Shown piece after piece: positions 1-8,764 of a stretch of DNA of 37,688 bases (within the stretch, counting starts at the first letter, position 1; each line of letters begins with the position of its first letter). The stretch is from JANNRR01 sp031401675 (lineage in GTDB: Bacteria > Pseudomonadota > Alphaproteobacteria > Rhodobacterales > Rhodobacteraceae): the NCBI GenBank assembly GCA_031401675.1, contig JANNRR010000196.1, positions 1 through 37,688 on the forward strand, given 5' to 3'. The notes under the pieces are model-generated. The model saw nothing but the letters and a program-made list of their open reading frames with translations, was not told the DNA's origin and made no database searches. Position numbers and translations under genes: made by a program.

Positions 1-1201
1 CGCGTTTGCTCATCTTGAACGGCTCGCCGTTTTTGAACAGCTTCACCAGCTGGATCAGCTTGATGTCCAAGGGCACCCGGTTGTTCGACAGCGCGCCGAC
101 CACCGCCTTCAGCCGCTTGACATAGCCGCCATGATCCGCGCCGAACACGTTGATGAGCGCATCAAAGCCACGTTGCACCTTGTCGTAATGATAGGCGATG
201 TCGGGCGCGAAATAGGTCCAGCCGCCGTCGGATTTCTGCACCGGCCGGTCCACATCATCACCATAGGCGGTGGAACGAAACAGCGTCTGTTCGCGCGGCT
301 CCCAATCTTCCGGCGTCTTGCCCTTTGGCGGCTCCAGAATGCCGTCATAGATCAGCCCCATCCCGCGCAGCGTTTCAATCGCCGCCTCGATCTGCCCGGT
401 GCCGTAAAGCGCCTTTTCCGATGAATAGACATCCATCTGCACACCCAGCAGCGCCAGATCCTCGCGGATCATCACCATCATCGCGTCAGTGGCAAAATCG
501 CGGACCTCGGCCAGCCAGTATTGCTCGCCCTTGTCAAGCAGGCTGTCGCCATATCTTGCTTTCAGCGCCGCTCCGACCGGGATCAGATAATCGCCGGGGT
601 AAAGCCCTTCGGCAATCTCTGGCGACAGGCCATGCGCCTCGCGGTAGCGCTCATAGGCGGAACGCGCCAGCACATCGACCTGTGCGCCGCCGTCATTGAT
701 GTAATATTCCCGCGTGACCTGATGACCGGAAAAGGCCAGCAGCCGCGCCAGCGCATCGCCGAACACCGCACCGCGGACATGGCCCACATGCATCGGCCCG
801 GTCGGGTTGGCCGAGACAAACTCGACATTGACCTTTGCCCCCTGCCCCAGCGTCGAGCGGCCAAAATCCGCCCCTCCGGCCAGCGCCGCCGCCACCACCC
901 GTTGCCAGACAACGTCCGCCAGCCGCAGATTGAGAAACCCGGGACCTGCGGGTTCCGCCAGCACGATCCGTGCATCCGCCCCCAGCCGCAACGCCAGCGC
1001 CTCGGCTATGGCGCGCGGCGGCAGACCCGACGGTTTGGCCAGCACCATCGCGGCATTGGTTGCCATGTCGCCGTGCGCCGGGTCCCGCGGCGGTTCGACG
1101 GCGACGGCGGCAAGATCAAGCCCGTCAGGCAACGTGCCGTCGGCCTGCATCGCCGTCAGGGTTTCGATCACCAGCGTGCGGATATCGTTGAACAGGTTCA
1201 A
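1..1201 (-). CDS. argS: Arginyl-tRNA synthetase, C-terminus beyond the window
   Basis: Class I aminoacyl-tRNA synthetase charging tRNA-Arg in the cytoplasm. About 400 N-terminal residues are present. The HIGH-type signature is seen as PTGPMHVGHVRGA near residues 123-135, and the KMSKS-type loop as FKMSKR exactly at the window edge, so the anticodon-binding C-terminal domain lies outside. The N-terminal ~110 residues fit the ArgS additional domain. The chosen start is TTG at 1201 (MNLFNDIRTLVIE), preceded by a GAGGAAG ribosome-binding site at good spacing; no ATG gives this family-like N-terminus. The gene is co-directional with dgt, about 95 bases downstream of it, and may be co-transcribed. 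Identification is firm from the motifs; only the start codon is a judgement. Confidence 0.96.
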   Translation of the reverse strand, partial: MNLFNDIRTLVIETLTAMQADGTLPDGLDLAAVAVEPPRDPAHGDMATNAAMVLAKPSGLPPRAIAEALALRLGADARIVLAEPAGPGFLNLRLADVVWQRVVAAALAGGADFGRSTLGQGAKVNVEFVSANPTGPMHVGHVRGAVFGDALARLLAFSGHQVTREYYINDGGAQVDVLARSAYERYREAHGLSPEIAEGLYPGDYLIPVGAALKARYGDSLLDKGEQYWLAEVRDFATDAMMVMIREDLALLGVQMDVYSSEKALYGTGQIEAAIETLRGMGLIYDGILEPPKGKTPEDWEPREQTLFRSTAYGDDVDRPVQKSDGGWTYFAPDIAYHYDKVQRGFDALINVFGADHGGYVKRLKAVVGALSNNRVPLDIKLIQLVKLFKNGEPFKMSKR

Positions 1202-1283
1202 TTCGGGCTTCCTCGGTTCCGCCGGGGTGTATCACGGGCATGGCCCGGGTCAACCTCGCCCGCCCGCGCGCCGCCGCCGCCCA

Positions 1284-1316
1284 CAGTCTTTGTTCTTCAA
1301 ATATCCCCGCCGGAGG
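1284..1316 (-). repeat. Dispersed hairpin + GGGGATATTTG motif, copy 1
   Basis: On the minus strand a GC palindrome (CCGGAG-G-CTCCGG, just upstream) is followed by GGGGATATTTGAAGAACAAAG. The TGA inside the motif is the stop codon of dgt, so the last residues of dgt (GGDI) are encoded by it. A second copy with the same layout lies at 31326-31373 between ilvB and ilvN. The function is unknown; it may be a 3'-end RNA signal or a REP-like repeat. Confidence 0.55.
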
Positions 1317-2490
1317 CTCCGGGCACCGCCGCCACCCCGCCCGTGACCAGCCGGGCATGTTCCTGCAGCGCAAACCGGTCGGTCATGCCGGCCACATAGT
1401 CCGCCACGATCCGGGCCAGGGCGGTGCGGTCTGCTGCTTCGGCGATGTCGCGCTGCCATTCCGCCGGCAGCAGGGCCGGTTGATTTAGGTACAGCGGGAA
1501 TAGATCGTGGATCACCTGCGTCACCCGCCCGCGCTCGACCATGACCGACGGGGCCCGGTACATCCGGGTGAACAGAAAGCCGCGGATCGATTTCAGTTCC
1601 ATGAACAGCTTCTTGGAAAAGCGGATGATGGTGGTGCCCATCGCCCGGATGTCATCGGCGCTCTGCGGCTCTGCCGATGCCAGCCGGGCCTGCGCCACGC
1701 CGACCACATCCTCCACCATCTCCCCGAACACCCGGCGCAGCGCCTCGTGCCGGCGCCGCATCGGCTCCAGCCCGGGATAAAGCCTGTCGACAGTGCGAAA
1801 CGCCGGGCCGGTCACCGGCAGATCCATCAGGTCACCCTCGGTGAAAAGACCGGAACGCAGACCGTCGTGCAGGTCATGGTGGCTATAGGCCACATCATCG
1901 GCAATTGCCGCCACCTGCGCTTCGGCCGAAGCATAGGTACCCAGCTCCAGATCATGACGGCGGACATAGTCTGCCAGCGCATAGGGCAACGGCCTGGCAT
2001 CCGGCACGCCGAGCAGCGGCCCGTTGTGCTTGGCCAGGCCTTCCAGCGTTTCCCACGTCAGGTTCAACCCGTCGAAATCGGCATAGTGCCGTTCCAGACT
2101 GGTGACGATGCGGATCGCCTGGGCATTGTGATCGAACCCGCCATAGGGTGCCATCAACTCGCCCAAGGCATCCTCGCCGGTGTGACCGAACGGCGTGTGG
2201 CCAAGGTCATGCGCCAGCGCCACAGCCTCTGCCAGATCGGAGTTCAGCCGCAGCACTTCGGCAATCGTCCGCGCCACCTGCGCCACTTCGATGGTATGGG
2301 TCAGCCGCGTCCGGTAATAGTCGCCCTCGTGTTCGACAAACACCTGGGTCTTGTGTTTCAGCCGCCGGAAGGCGCTGGAATGGATGACCCGGTCGCGGTC
2401 GCGCTGAAACGCGGTGCGAAAGGTCGACAGGCTTTCAGGGTACAGCCGCCCCCGCGACTTGGCGGGGTCAGAGGCATAGGGGGCGCGCAT
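1297..2490 (-). CDS. dgt: Deoxyguanosinetriphosphate triphosphohydrolase-like protein (HD domain)
   Basis: Metal-dependent HD-superfamily phosphohydrolase of 397 residues, the length of the short dGTPase type. Family members cleave dNTPs to nucleoside and triphosphate. The metal ligands are visible as H65 (TRLTHTIEV) and H94-D95 (ALAHDLGHTPFGH); the N-terminal RDRDRVIHSSAFRRLKHKTQVF block is characteristic of the family. It starts with ATG at 2490 and is divergent from the Fe-S carrier gene at 2580, so the 90 bases between hold both promoters. argS follows downstream on the same strand. The stop codon lies inside a dispersed repeat. Substrate specificity (dGTP or broad) cannot be read from the sequence. 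Confidence 0.93.
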   Translation of the reverse strand: MRAPYASDPAKSRGRLYPESLSTFRTAFQRDRDRVIHSSAFRRLKHKTQVFVEHEGDYYRTRLTHTIEVAQVARTIAEVLRLNSDLAEAVALAHDLGHTPFGHTGEDALGELMAPYGGFDHNAQAIRIVTSLERHYADFDGLNLTWETLEGLAKHNGPLLGVPDARPLPYALADYVRRHDLELGTYASAEAQVAAIADDVAYSHHDLHDGLRSGLFTEGDLMDLPVTGPAFRTVDRLYPGLEPMRRRHEALRRVFGEMVEDVVGVAQARLASAEPQSADDIRAMGTTIIRFSKKLFMELKSIRGFLFTRMYRAPSVMVERGRVTQVIHDLFPLYLNQPALLPAEWQRDIAEAADRTALARIVADYVAGMTDRFALQEHARLVTGGVAAVPGASGGDI

Positions 2491-2579
2491 CGGTCTGCCT
2501 GTCCTTGTCGCTGTGAACAGCTGGGCTTATATGGCATAAGTAACTGCAAACCACCCGGTATCAACCCGCCGAGGCTTCA

Positions 2580-2912
2580 ATGAACCTGACCCTGCCGCCA
2601 AAAGTGACCGACCGTGCCTTTGCCCGGCTTGCCGCGATCAATGAAACTGCGGCCGCGCCGCGCGCCCTGCGGGTGGCGGTCGAGGGTGGCGGCTGTTCGG
2701 GCTTTCAGTATGACATCAAGCTCGACGATCCGGCGGCGGATGATCTGGTGCTGGAAGGGCTGGGGCAGCGGGTGCTGGTCGACGCGGTGTCGCTGCCGTT
2801 CCTGTCCAATGCCGTCATCGATTTCACCGATGCGCTGATCGGCGCGAAATTCGTCATCGAAAACCCCAATGCCACATCCTCCTGCGGCTGCGGCACCAGT
2901 TTTTCGATCTGA
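2580..2912 (+). CDS. erpA: Iron-sulfur cluster insertion protein, IscA/ErpA family
   Basis: A-type Fe-S carrier of 110 residues, the normal size. It holds the three conserved cysteines: one in GGGCSGFQYD (about residue 39) and two in the C-terminal SCGCGTSFSI. These bind a [2Fe-2S] or [4Fe-4S] cluster that is passed to apoproteins in the cytoplasm. The start ATG at 2580 gives MNLTLPPKVTDRAF, typical of the family. It is divergent from dgt. ErpA is preferred over IscA because no isc/suf genes are nearby, but the subfamily cannot be fixed from sequence reading alone. Confidence 0.92.
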   Translation: MNLTLPPKVTDRAFARLAAINETAAAPRALRVAVEGGGCSGFQYDIKLDDPAADDLVLEGLGQRVLVDAVSLPFLSNAVIDFTDALIGAKFVIENPNATSSCGCGTSFSI

Positions 2913-3066
2913 CCGGGCGGTTCTTGCCGCAACTGCGCGATTTCGCCGGTTTTCGCCGCACCGCGCGGCATCCGGCGTGGCATCCGGCTTGCACCGGCAT
3001 CGCTAACCCTGCATGCTTGCCCGGCAAGGCCCGTGCCAGAATTCGGCACGGCATTTTGGGCGCTGA

Positions 3067-4344
3067 ATGTATCTCGAAATCTTGATTGTGCTGGCCCTGA
3101 CCGTGCTGAACGGCCTGCTGGCCATGTCTGAACTGGCCATCGTTTCGGCGCGCCCGACCCGGCTTCGGGTCATGCTGGAACAGGGGCGCAGCGGGGCCCA
3201 GGCGGCGCTGACGCTGCGCGAAAACCCCGGGCGGTTCCTGTCCACGGTGCAGATCGGCATCACGCTGGTCGGAGTGCTGTCGGGGGCCTTTTCCGGTGCC
3301 ACGCTGGGCTCGCGCATGGCGAGCACACTTGCCGCAGCCGGAATGCCGGCCAACTGGGCGCAGACCATCGGCGTCGGTATCGTCGTCGTGGCCATCACCT
3401 ATCTGTCGCTGATCATCGGCGAACTGGTCCCCAAACAGATTGCGCTGCGTGACCCCGAAGCGGTCGCGGCCCGCGCCGCCCCGGCGATGATGGTGGTATC
3501 GTTCATCACCTTGCCGCTGGTCTGGCTGCTGGACGGGTCGGGCACGCTGGTTCTGCGGCTGCTTGGCCAGACCGGCGGCGACGCCAATCAGATCACCGAC
3601 GCCGAGATCAAATTGACCATCGCCGAGGCCGAAACCGCCGGCGTGCTGAAATCCGACGAACGCGAAATGATCGCCGGGGTGATGCGGGTGGCCGACCGTT
3701 CCGCCTCGGCCATCATGACCCCCCGGCGCGAGGTCGAGGTGATCGACCTGTCCGCTCCGTTCGACGCCATCGTGCAGCAAGCGCGAGAGACGCGACGCGG
3801 CCGCCTGCCGGTCCGCGACGGCGGGCCCGACGAAATCATCGGCATCATCATGGTCAAGGACATCCTGATGACGGCCGAGGCCGGCGGCACCCAGCCCTTG
3901 CGCGATCTGGTCCGGGAAGCACCGATCGTGCTGGATGTGTCCGACGCCACGCAGGTGATCGAAAGCCTGCGCAAGACGCTGATCCATATCGCGCTGGTGT
4001 TTGACGAATACGGGCACTTTCAGGGCGTGATCACCCCGATGGACGTGCTGGAAAGCATCACCGGCGCGTTTCGCGACGAGGAGGAGGACGAACCGGCCTG
4101 CGTTCAGCGCGCCGACGGCTCCTATCTGGTGGCGGGCTGGATGCCGGTTGACGAATTTGCCGAGCGTGTCGGCGTGCCGCTGCCGCCCGAACGCGACTAC
4201 GACACCGTTGCCGGGCTGATGCTGGAACGGCTGGGCCACCTGCCTGCCCTGGGCGAGGCACTGGACTATGGCGGCTTCCGGCTGGAAGTGGTCGATCTTG
4301 ACGGTCTGCGGATCGACAAGCTGCTGGTCGCCCGGCTGGCCTGA
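3067..4344 (+). CDS. CNNM/CorC-HlyC family protein with DUF21 and CBS domains
   Basis: A 425-residue membrane protein. An N-terminal DUF21/CNNM domain (about residues 1-190) shows at least three hydrophobic segments and the signature GELVPKQIALRDPE. A CBS pair follows (about 205-330; MTPRREVEVID, then ALVFDEYGHFQGVITPMDVLE), and a CorC_HlyC C-terminal domain (about 345-425; AGWMPVDEFAERVG). Such proteins are annotated as 'hemolysin family' but act mostly in Mg2+/Co2+ transport or its regulation at the inner membrane; true haemolysis is not implied. It starts with ATG at 3067. The gap of about 150 bases after the Fe-S carrier gene suggests its own promoter. Confidence 0.9.
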   Translation: MYLEILIVLALTVLNGLLAMSELAIVSARPTRLRVMLEQGRSGAQAALTLRENPGRFLSTVQIGITLVGVLSGAFSGATLGSRMASTLAAAGMPANWAQTIGVGIVVVAITYLSLIIGELVPKQIALRDPEAVAARAAPAMMVVSFITLPLVWLLDGSGTLVLRLLGQTGGDANQITDAEIKLTIAEAETAGVLKSDEREMIAGVMRVADRSASAIMTPRREVEVIDLSAPFDAIVQQARETRRGRLPVRDGGPDEIIGIIMVKDILMTAEAGGTQPLRDLVREAPIVLDVSDATQVIESLRKTLIHIALVFDEYGHFQGVITPMDVLESITGAFRDEEEDEPACVQRADGSYLVAGWMPVDEFAERVGVPLPPERDYDTVAGLMLERLGHLPALGEALDYGGFRLEVVDLDGLRIDKLLVARLA

Positions 4345-4450
4345 CCCGCCCCTCAGCCCTTGCCGCCGTTTGATCTGGATCAGGGCGTCCCTGCACGGCG
4401 GGCCCTACCATCACGCCAGACCCAAGGTTGGTGTCTGTGAAAGGACTGTC

Positions 4451-4975
4451 ATGCCCCGGTTTCCCAAGATGGCGCTGATGTTATCCACCGGCATTCTGAT
4501 GCTGGCGGCCTCCTCGCCGGCAGTGCTGGCCGCAACCACCGTGCAGGTCAGGCTATGGGACAAGGGCGAGCATGCGATGGACATGCTGAGTCGGGCCAGA
4601 CCGATGAACATGGCACGGATGCACAGCATGATGATGTCGGGCGGCATGATGATGGGGCCGATGGGCATCACCGCAAGCGTGACCGAAGTCCCGGCAGGCG
4701 AGGTCACCTTTTCCGTGACCAACGCCTCTACCGGCCTGCTTCACGAAATGGTGATCTCGCCCGTGCCCGGGGGGACCACCGAATTGCCCTACCTGCAAGA
4801 AGAAATGCAGGTGGATGAGGATGCAGCAGGCAACCTTGGCGAGGTGGAGGAACTCGATGTCGGCAAGTCCGGTCGGTTGACCGTCACACTGACACCTGGC
4901 GTCTATCTGCTTTATTGCAATATCCCGGGTCACTATGCCCTGGGCATGTGGACCTTGATTACCGTCGCCCCGTAG
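4451..4975 (+). CDS. Exported Met-rich cupredoxin-like protein
   Basis: A 174-residue protein with a signal peptide (hydrophobic stretch ending SSPAVLA, about residue 28), so probably periplasmic. The C-terminal half is cupredoxin-like. A His in LLHEMVIS, then Cys, His and Met in YCNIPGHYALGM, form a type 1 copper site. Before the copper domain lies an unusual loop of about 30 residues with 12 methionines and one His (MNMARMHSMMMSGGMMMGPMG), which resembles Cu(I)-binding Met-rich segments. The start at 4451 is chosen because AAAGGA precedes it and the signal peptide begins there; the reading frame is open further upstream. Probable role: periplasmic copper binding or electron transfer (inferred). 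Confidence 0.82.
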   Translation: MPRFPKMALMLSTGILMLAASSPAVLAATTVQVRLWDKGEHAMDMLSRARPMNMARMHSMMMSGGMMMGPMGITASVTEVPAGEVTFSVTNASTGLLHEMVISPVPGGTTELPYLQEEMQVDEDAAGNLGEVEELDVGKSGRLTVTLTPGVYLLYCNIPGHYALGMWTLITVAP

Positions 4976-5053
4976 TCCTGCCCCGCGACGGCCGCTGCCG
5001 TCTTGCCCCGTCCCGGCCCGCGCCGCTACAGTGCGCCGGACCGGGAGGGCCCC

Positions 5054-5869
5054 ATGAAAATCGCCACCTTCAACATCAACGGCATCAAGGCCCGCGCCGA
5101 GGCGCTGCCGGCCTGGCTCGACGACGCCCGCCCGGATGTGGTCGTGCTGCAGGAAATCAAGTCGCTGGACGAAAATTTCCCGCGCGAGACCTTCGAGGCG
5201 ATGGGCTACAATGTCCAGACTCACGGCCAGAAAAGCTTCAACGGCGTCGCGATCCTGTCAAAGTATCCGCTCGAGGATGTCAGCCGCCGCCTGCCGGGCG
5301 ATGACGCCGACGAACAGGCCCGCTGGATCGAGGCGACGGTGGTCGGCCGCCGCGCTGTCCGGGTGTGCGGCCTGTATCTGCCGAACGGCAACCCGGTGGA
5401 ACTGTCGGATGATGGCACGCCAGTTCCGGGCGGAAAATATGCCTACAAGCTGGCATGGATGGCGCGGCTGCAGGCCCGCGCCGCCGCCTTGCTGGCTGCC
5501 GAGGAACCGGCGCTGATGACCGGCGACTTCAACGTGATCCCGCAAGCCGAGGATGCCAAGCGCCCCGACGCCTGGCGCGAAGACGCCCTGTTCCGCCTGC
5601 CCTCGCGCGAAGCTTACCGTCGCATCCTCAACCTCGGCTTCACCGAGGCGTTCCGCGCCCGCACTGCAGGCTCCGGCCACTATTCGTTCTGGGACTATCA
5701 GGGTGGCGCGTGGGACCGCAACGACGGCATCCGCATCGACCACTTCCTGTTGACGCCGCAGGCCGCCGACCTGCTGCTGGACTGTCAGATAGACAAACAG
5801 GTCCGCAGCCCCGACACCCCGGGCAAACCCTCTGACCATGTCCCGGTCTGGATCGAACTGGACGCCTGA
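5054..5869 (+). CDS. xthA: Exodeoxyribonuclease III (AP endonuclease)
   Basis: A 271-residue member of the ExoIII/EEP family, which cleaves DNA 5' to abasic sites and degrades 3' ends in base-excision repair. The motifs run in the expected order: TFNINGIKAR (residues 5-14), VVVLQEIKS (metal-binding Glu), FNGVAILSK, LMTGDFNVIP, and the C-terminal PSDHVPVWIEL with the catalytic Asp-His. ATG at 5054 is preceded by GGGAGG. The frame is open further upstream, but those residues do not fit the family N-terminus. It ends 35 bases before the convergent DUF3616 gene. Confidence 0.95.
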   Translation: MKIATFNINGIKARAEALPAWLDDARPDVVVLQEIKSLDENFPRETFEAMGYNVQTHGQKSFNGVAILSKYPLEDVSRRLPGDDADEQARWIEATVVGRRAVRVCGLYLPNGNPVELSDDGTPVPGGKYAYKLAWMARLQARAAALLAAEEPALMTGDFNVIPQAEDAKRPDAWREDALFRLPSREAYRRILNLGFTEAFRARTAGSGHYSFWDYQGGAWDRNDGIRIDHFLLTPQAADLLLDCQIDKQVRSPDTPGKPSDHVPVWIELDA

Positions 5870-5903
5870 CCTGGCATCCTTCCTGTCCCCGCCCGCCAGC
5901 CCC

Positions 5904-6791
5904 TTACAGCCGCATGTCGACCGAGCGAAACGCCCGCTGCTCCAGCGGCGTCGTCACGTCACTGCAAGCCTTGCCGCCGTCATCACACAGCACCTGCAGC
6001 AGATAGGCGTCCGGCACCAGCATCACCGCCTCGGGCCGCAATCCGTCCAGGTTGGCATCCGGCAGCGCCACGGCAGCAAATCCCGGTCCGGGCCACAGAT
6101 ACAGGGCAAAGGACCCGGCATCCTCTTGCGGTCCCGCGATCAGCAGATAGTCGGCTCCGACATCCTCCAGCGAACGGATGCCGCTGCCGCCCAGATCAAG
6201 CCGGACCTGTGGGCCGAAGGCCGGTTTCCGGCCCTTTGCCACGGCCTTCGGGTTTTTCAGATGCAGGATAACGGCCTGGCCCGTCACGGTGGTACGCAAC
6301 CCGATCAGCAGACCGCCTTCGGGCGTTGCGGCCATGCCTTCGATGTTCAGTTCGGCGGGGTCCACGTCCGGCCCGGCGGCTTGCAGAAATGCGGCCGCCA
6401 GATCGGTCCGGTACCCGACCTGTTTCAGCGTCACGCCACCCGCTTCCGCCACGATCTCTGTCGCCAGGAACAGGCAACGCCGCTTCGCCTCTTCTTTCGC
6501 GCTGATCCTCTGGCCGACCTTGCCCTTTGGCAGGGAATGCGAACTGATCCAGTAGACCCGCCGGCCGATCCGGGCGGCAGCTTCAAGGTCGGACTTTTGG
6601 GCACCGCCAATTTCCAGCAGCACTTCGCGTCCGGTCCCGGTCGCACCCCGACGATAGATGCGCAACACGTTGGTCTCGTCACTGGCCACAGCAAAATGCT
6701 GCCGGTCCAGAAACACTGCCGCCGAGGCTTCGCACAGGCCGGAGTAACGCGTGACGTCGCCTTGTCGCACCAATGTCCGGTTTTCCTCCAT
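5904..6791 (-). CDS. DUF3616 domain-containing protein
   Basis: A 295-residue protein without an obvious signal peptide. The opening SGLCEASAAVFLDRQHFAVASDETNVLRIY and the middle block ELNIEGMAATPEGGLLIGLR match the DUF3616 family as I know it, which probably folds as a beta-propeller of soluble cytosolic type. No catalytic motif is recognisable and no function is established. The start is ATG at 6791. The 150-base upstream region carries element E1 (palindrome, AT-rich segment and a CtrA-like repeat), which on the minus strand points toward this gene and could be its control region. Confidence 0.75.
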   Translation of the reverse strand: MEENRTLVRQGDVTRYSGLCEASAAVFLDRQHFAVASDETNVLRIYRRGATGTGREVLLEIGGAQKSDLEAAARIGRRVYWISSHSLPKGKVGQRISAKEEAKRRCLFLATEIVAEAGGVTLKQVGYRTDLAAAFLQAAGPDVDPAELNIEGMAATPEGGLLIGLRTTVTGQAVILHLKNPKAVAKGRKPAFGPQVRLDLGGSGIRSLEDVGADYLLIAGPQEDAGSFALYLWPGPGFAAVALPDANLDGLRPEAVMLVPDAYLLQVLCDDGGKACSDVTTPLEQRAFRSVDMRL

Positions 6792-6872
6792 CGCCCGCTC
6801 CTGTCCGGCATCCCTCGCCGCGAATGATCAGCCTATCACACCGGGGTCCCGGCGCAAAATGGCCGTGATCCA

Positions 6873-6945
6873 GGTTAACGAATGGTGAATACGTTTAGGA
6901 TTACTGTGATAATACATAAGCTTACATACAATAACACGCGTGTTA
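6873..6945 (-). promoter_or_regulatory. Element E1: palindrome + AT-rich spacer + CtrA-like repeat
   Basis: Read on the minus strand, the element begins with TAACAC-GC-GTGTTA, whose first TAA is the stop codon of the FAD monooxygenase. An AT-rich stretch of 43 nt follows, and the element ends with TTCACC-ATTCG-TTAACC, which resembles a CtrA site (TTAA-N7-TTAA with one mismatch). A second copy (E2, 9687-9759) has identical spacing and matches at 46 of 73 positions without gaps. Its AT content contrasts sharply with the GC-rich surroundings. It might serve the DUF3616 gene; the function is not known. Confidence 0.5.
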
Positions 6946-8097
6946 CGCGCCGCCGGTCACGTCATGCAGATACAGCCAGTCGAACCGCCGCAGCATCAGC
7001 GCCGGTGCCACTGCTCCAACCAGCCGCAGCCCCAGATGGGCCCCCCGGCGCAGCGGCCCCCGCAGATGATAGGCCCGCGCATTTCCCGCCGCTGCCGCCA
7101 CTACCCGCTGCACCCGGCCCTGCCGCGCTGCCTGATAGGCGGCCAGATCGCCGCCCCCTGCCAGACAATCGGCCAGCACCCAGGCATCCTCCAGCGCCAT
7201 GTTCGCGCCCTGCGCCAGAAACGGCAGCATCGGATGCGCCGCGTCGCCCAGGATCACCGCCCCCTGCCGGTGCCAGACCGGTGCCACCGGATGCCGGAAA
7301 AGGCCCCACAGATGCACCTCCTGAACCCGCGCCAGCCATCCCGGCACCGGCCCGCCGAACCCGGCAAACGCCGCCCGCAGATGCGCCGGGTCGTCCCGAT
7401 GCTGCCAGCCTTCGGCCGCCCACCCGGTCCGTTCCTCGACCGCCACGATGTTGCGCAGCGCCCCGCCCCGCAGCGGATAGCTGACCAGATGCCGCCCCGG
7501 CCCCATGAACACCTGCGCCACCGCCTCGGCGCTGCCCGTGTCCGCGACCAGCGCCCGCCACGCCACCTGCCCGGAAAACTGTGGTCCGGCCCCAGGGTTC
7601 AGTGCCTGACGCACCGCCGAATGAACGCCGTCGGCCCCGATCAGCAGACCAGCCGCCGCTTCGGTTCCATCCAGCAGCAATCGCGGGGGGCCGCCTGACA
7701 GGCGCAAGTCCTCTACCACCACGCCAAGCAGGATGGTCACTCCGGCAGCCACCGCCGCCGCAGCCAGCATCGCGATCAGATCGGACCGATGCACGAACCG
7801 GTAGTCCTGTCGCGATCGCAGCCGCGCCAGATCAAGGCGCAGAACCGCCTTGCCGGTCAGGCCATCGCACAGCGCCACGGCGACCGCTTTCTGCGAGGTG
7901 CGATCCAGATCGGCACCCAACCCAAGGGCGCGCAGCACCGCCGCGCCATTCGGGCTGATCTGCAGGCCGGCACCAACCTCGCGGATTTCAGGTGCCTGCT
8001 CGACAACCTGCACCGGCACGCCACGCCGGGCAAGCGCCAGGGCGACTGCCAGCCCGGCGACTCCGGCGCCCAGCACGGTTACAGGTTGTCCTTTCAA
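6943..8097 (-). CDS. FAD-dependent aromatic-ring monooxygenase (salicylate hydroxylase/UbiH type)
   Basis: A 384-residue flavoprotein monooxygenase of the PHBH fold. The N-terminal dinucleotide-binding motif GAGVAGLAVALAL (about 11-23) and the second FAD motif GDAAHPMLPFLAQGANMALEDAW (about 280-302) are present, with a DG-type motif LLIGADGVHSAVRQAL between. The family hydroxylates aromatic acids or quinone precursors with NAD(P)H and O2; the substrate cannot be told here, and no ring-cleavage genes are adjacent. The start is ATG at 8097. The TAA stop lies inside element E1. dksA is upstream on the same strand, about 130 bases away, so separate transcription is possible. Confidence 0.85.
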   Translation of the reverse strand: MKGQPVTVLGAGVAGLAVALALARRGVPVQVVEQAPEIREVGAGLQISPNGAAVLRALGLGADLDRTSQKAVAVALCDGLTGKAVLRLDLARLRSRQDYRFVHRSDLIAMLAAAAVAAGVTILLGVVVEDLRLSGGPPRLLLDGTEAAAGLLIGADGVHSAVRQALNPGAGPQFSGQVAWRALVADTGSAEAVAQVFMGPGRHLVSYPLRGGALRNIVAVEERTGWAAEGWQHRDDPAHLRAAFAGFGGPVPGWLARVQEVHLWGLFRHPVAPVWHRQGAVILGDAAHPMLPFLAQGANMALEDAWVLADCLAGGGDLAAYQAARQGRVQRVVAAAAGNARAYHLRGPLRRGAHLGLRLVGAVAPALMLRRFDWLYLHDVTGGA

Positions 8098-8225
8098 GTT
8101 GGTAACCGGGTTTCGGCAAGCATCATTGGCCGACCTTGCGCGTCATGTCCCTGCCCCGGTCCCGGCCGCCCGCAACAAAATGCCGGAGCCTCGCGGCCCC
8201 GGCGCATTTTGCCCATCGGGTCCGC

Positions 8226-8648
8226 TTACTCGTCGCGATGCACCTTTTCGCGCCGCTCATGCCGTTCCTGCGCTTCCAGCGTCATCGTGGCGATCGGCCT
8301 TGCGTCCAGACGCTTCAGCGAAATCTGTTCGCCCGTCACTTCGCAGAAACCAAAGTCGCCATTCTCGATCCGCCGCAGCGCCGCGTCGATCTTGCTGACC
8401 AGCTTGCGTTGCCGGTCGCGGGTCCGCAATTCCAGCGCCCGGTCGGTTTCTTCGGAAGCGCGGTCTGCGATGTCGGGCACGTTGCGGGCGGAATCCTGCA
8501 AGCCTTCGATGGTTTCGCGGCTGCCGTCCATCAGTTCGTTCTTCCAGTGGATCAGCTTGCGCCGGAAATACTCCAGCTGCAGGTCGTTCATGAAGGGTTC
8601 GTCTTCGGCGGGGCGATAATCTTCCGGCAGAAAGATCTCGGCTTTCAT
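8226..8648 (-). CDS. dksA: RNA polymerase-binding transcription factor DksA, alphaproteobacterial type
   Basis: A 140-residue DksA: coiled coil with acidic tip region (NVPDIADRASEETDRALELRTRDRQRKL) and a C-terminal zinc-finger-like domain. DksA enters the RNA polymerase secondary channel and, with ppGpp, adjusts rRNA and amino-acid promoters. The usual C-x2-C-x17-C-x2-C is replaced by C-x2-T-x17-T-x2-A (CEVTGEQ ... TMTLEA), so zinc is probably not bound; a functional DksA of this kind is known in Rhodobacter sphaeroides. The start at 8648 (MKAEIFLPEDYRP) matches the family and follows AAAAGGG. It is divergent from moxR. Confidence 0.93.
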   Translation of the reverse strand: MKAEIFLPEDYRPAEDEPFMNDLQLEYFRRKLIHWKNELMDGSRETIEGLQDSARNVPDIADRASEETDRALELRTRDRQRKLVSKIDAALRRIENGDFGFCEVTGEQISLKRLDARPIATMTLEAQERHERREKVHRDE

Positions 8649-8733
8649 CTCAATACCCTTTTCCAACCCGGAGCTTGCACTTGTATCCATGACTGTCATC
8701 CGGCTTCCCATTGGGGGGTGGATTACTCCAAGC

Positions 8734-8761
8734 CTTAACGCTTGTCACTACCCGTCAACCC
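8734..8761 (-). promoter_or_regulatory. Possible dksA promoter
   Basis: On the minus strand TTGACG is followed, 15 to 17 bases later, by TAAGGC/AGGCTT. The -35 hexamer is good but the -10 is weak and the spacing is not ideal. It lies about 90-110 bases before the dksA start, in the 195-base divergent dksA/moxR region. Confidence 0.25.
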
Positions 8762-8764
8762 GGG

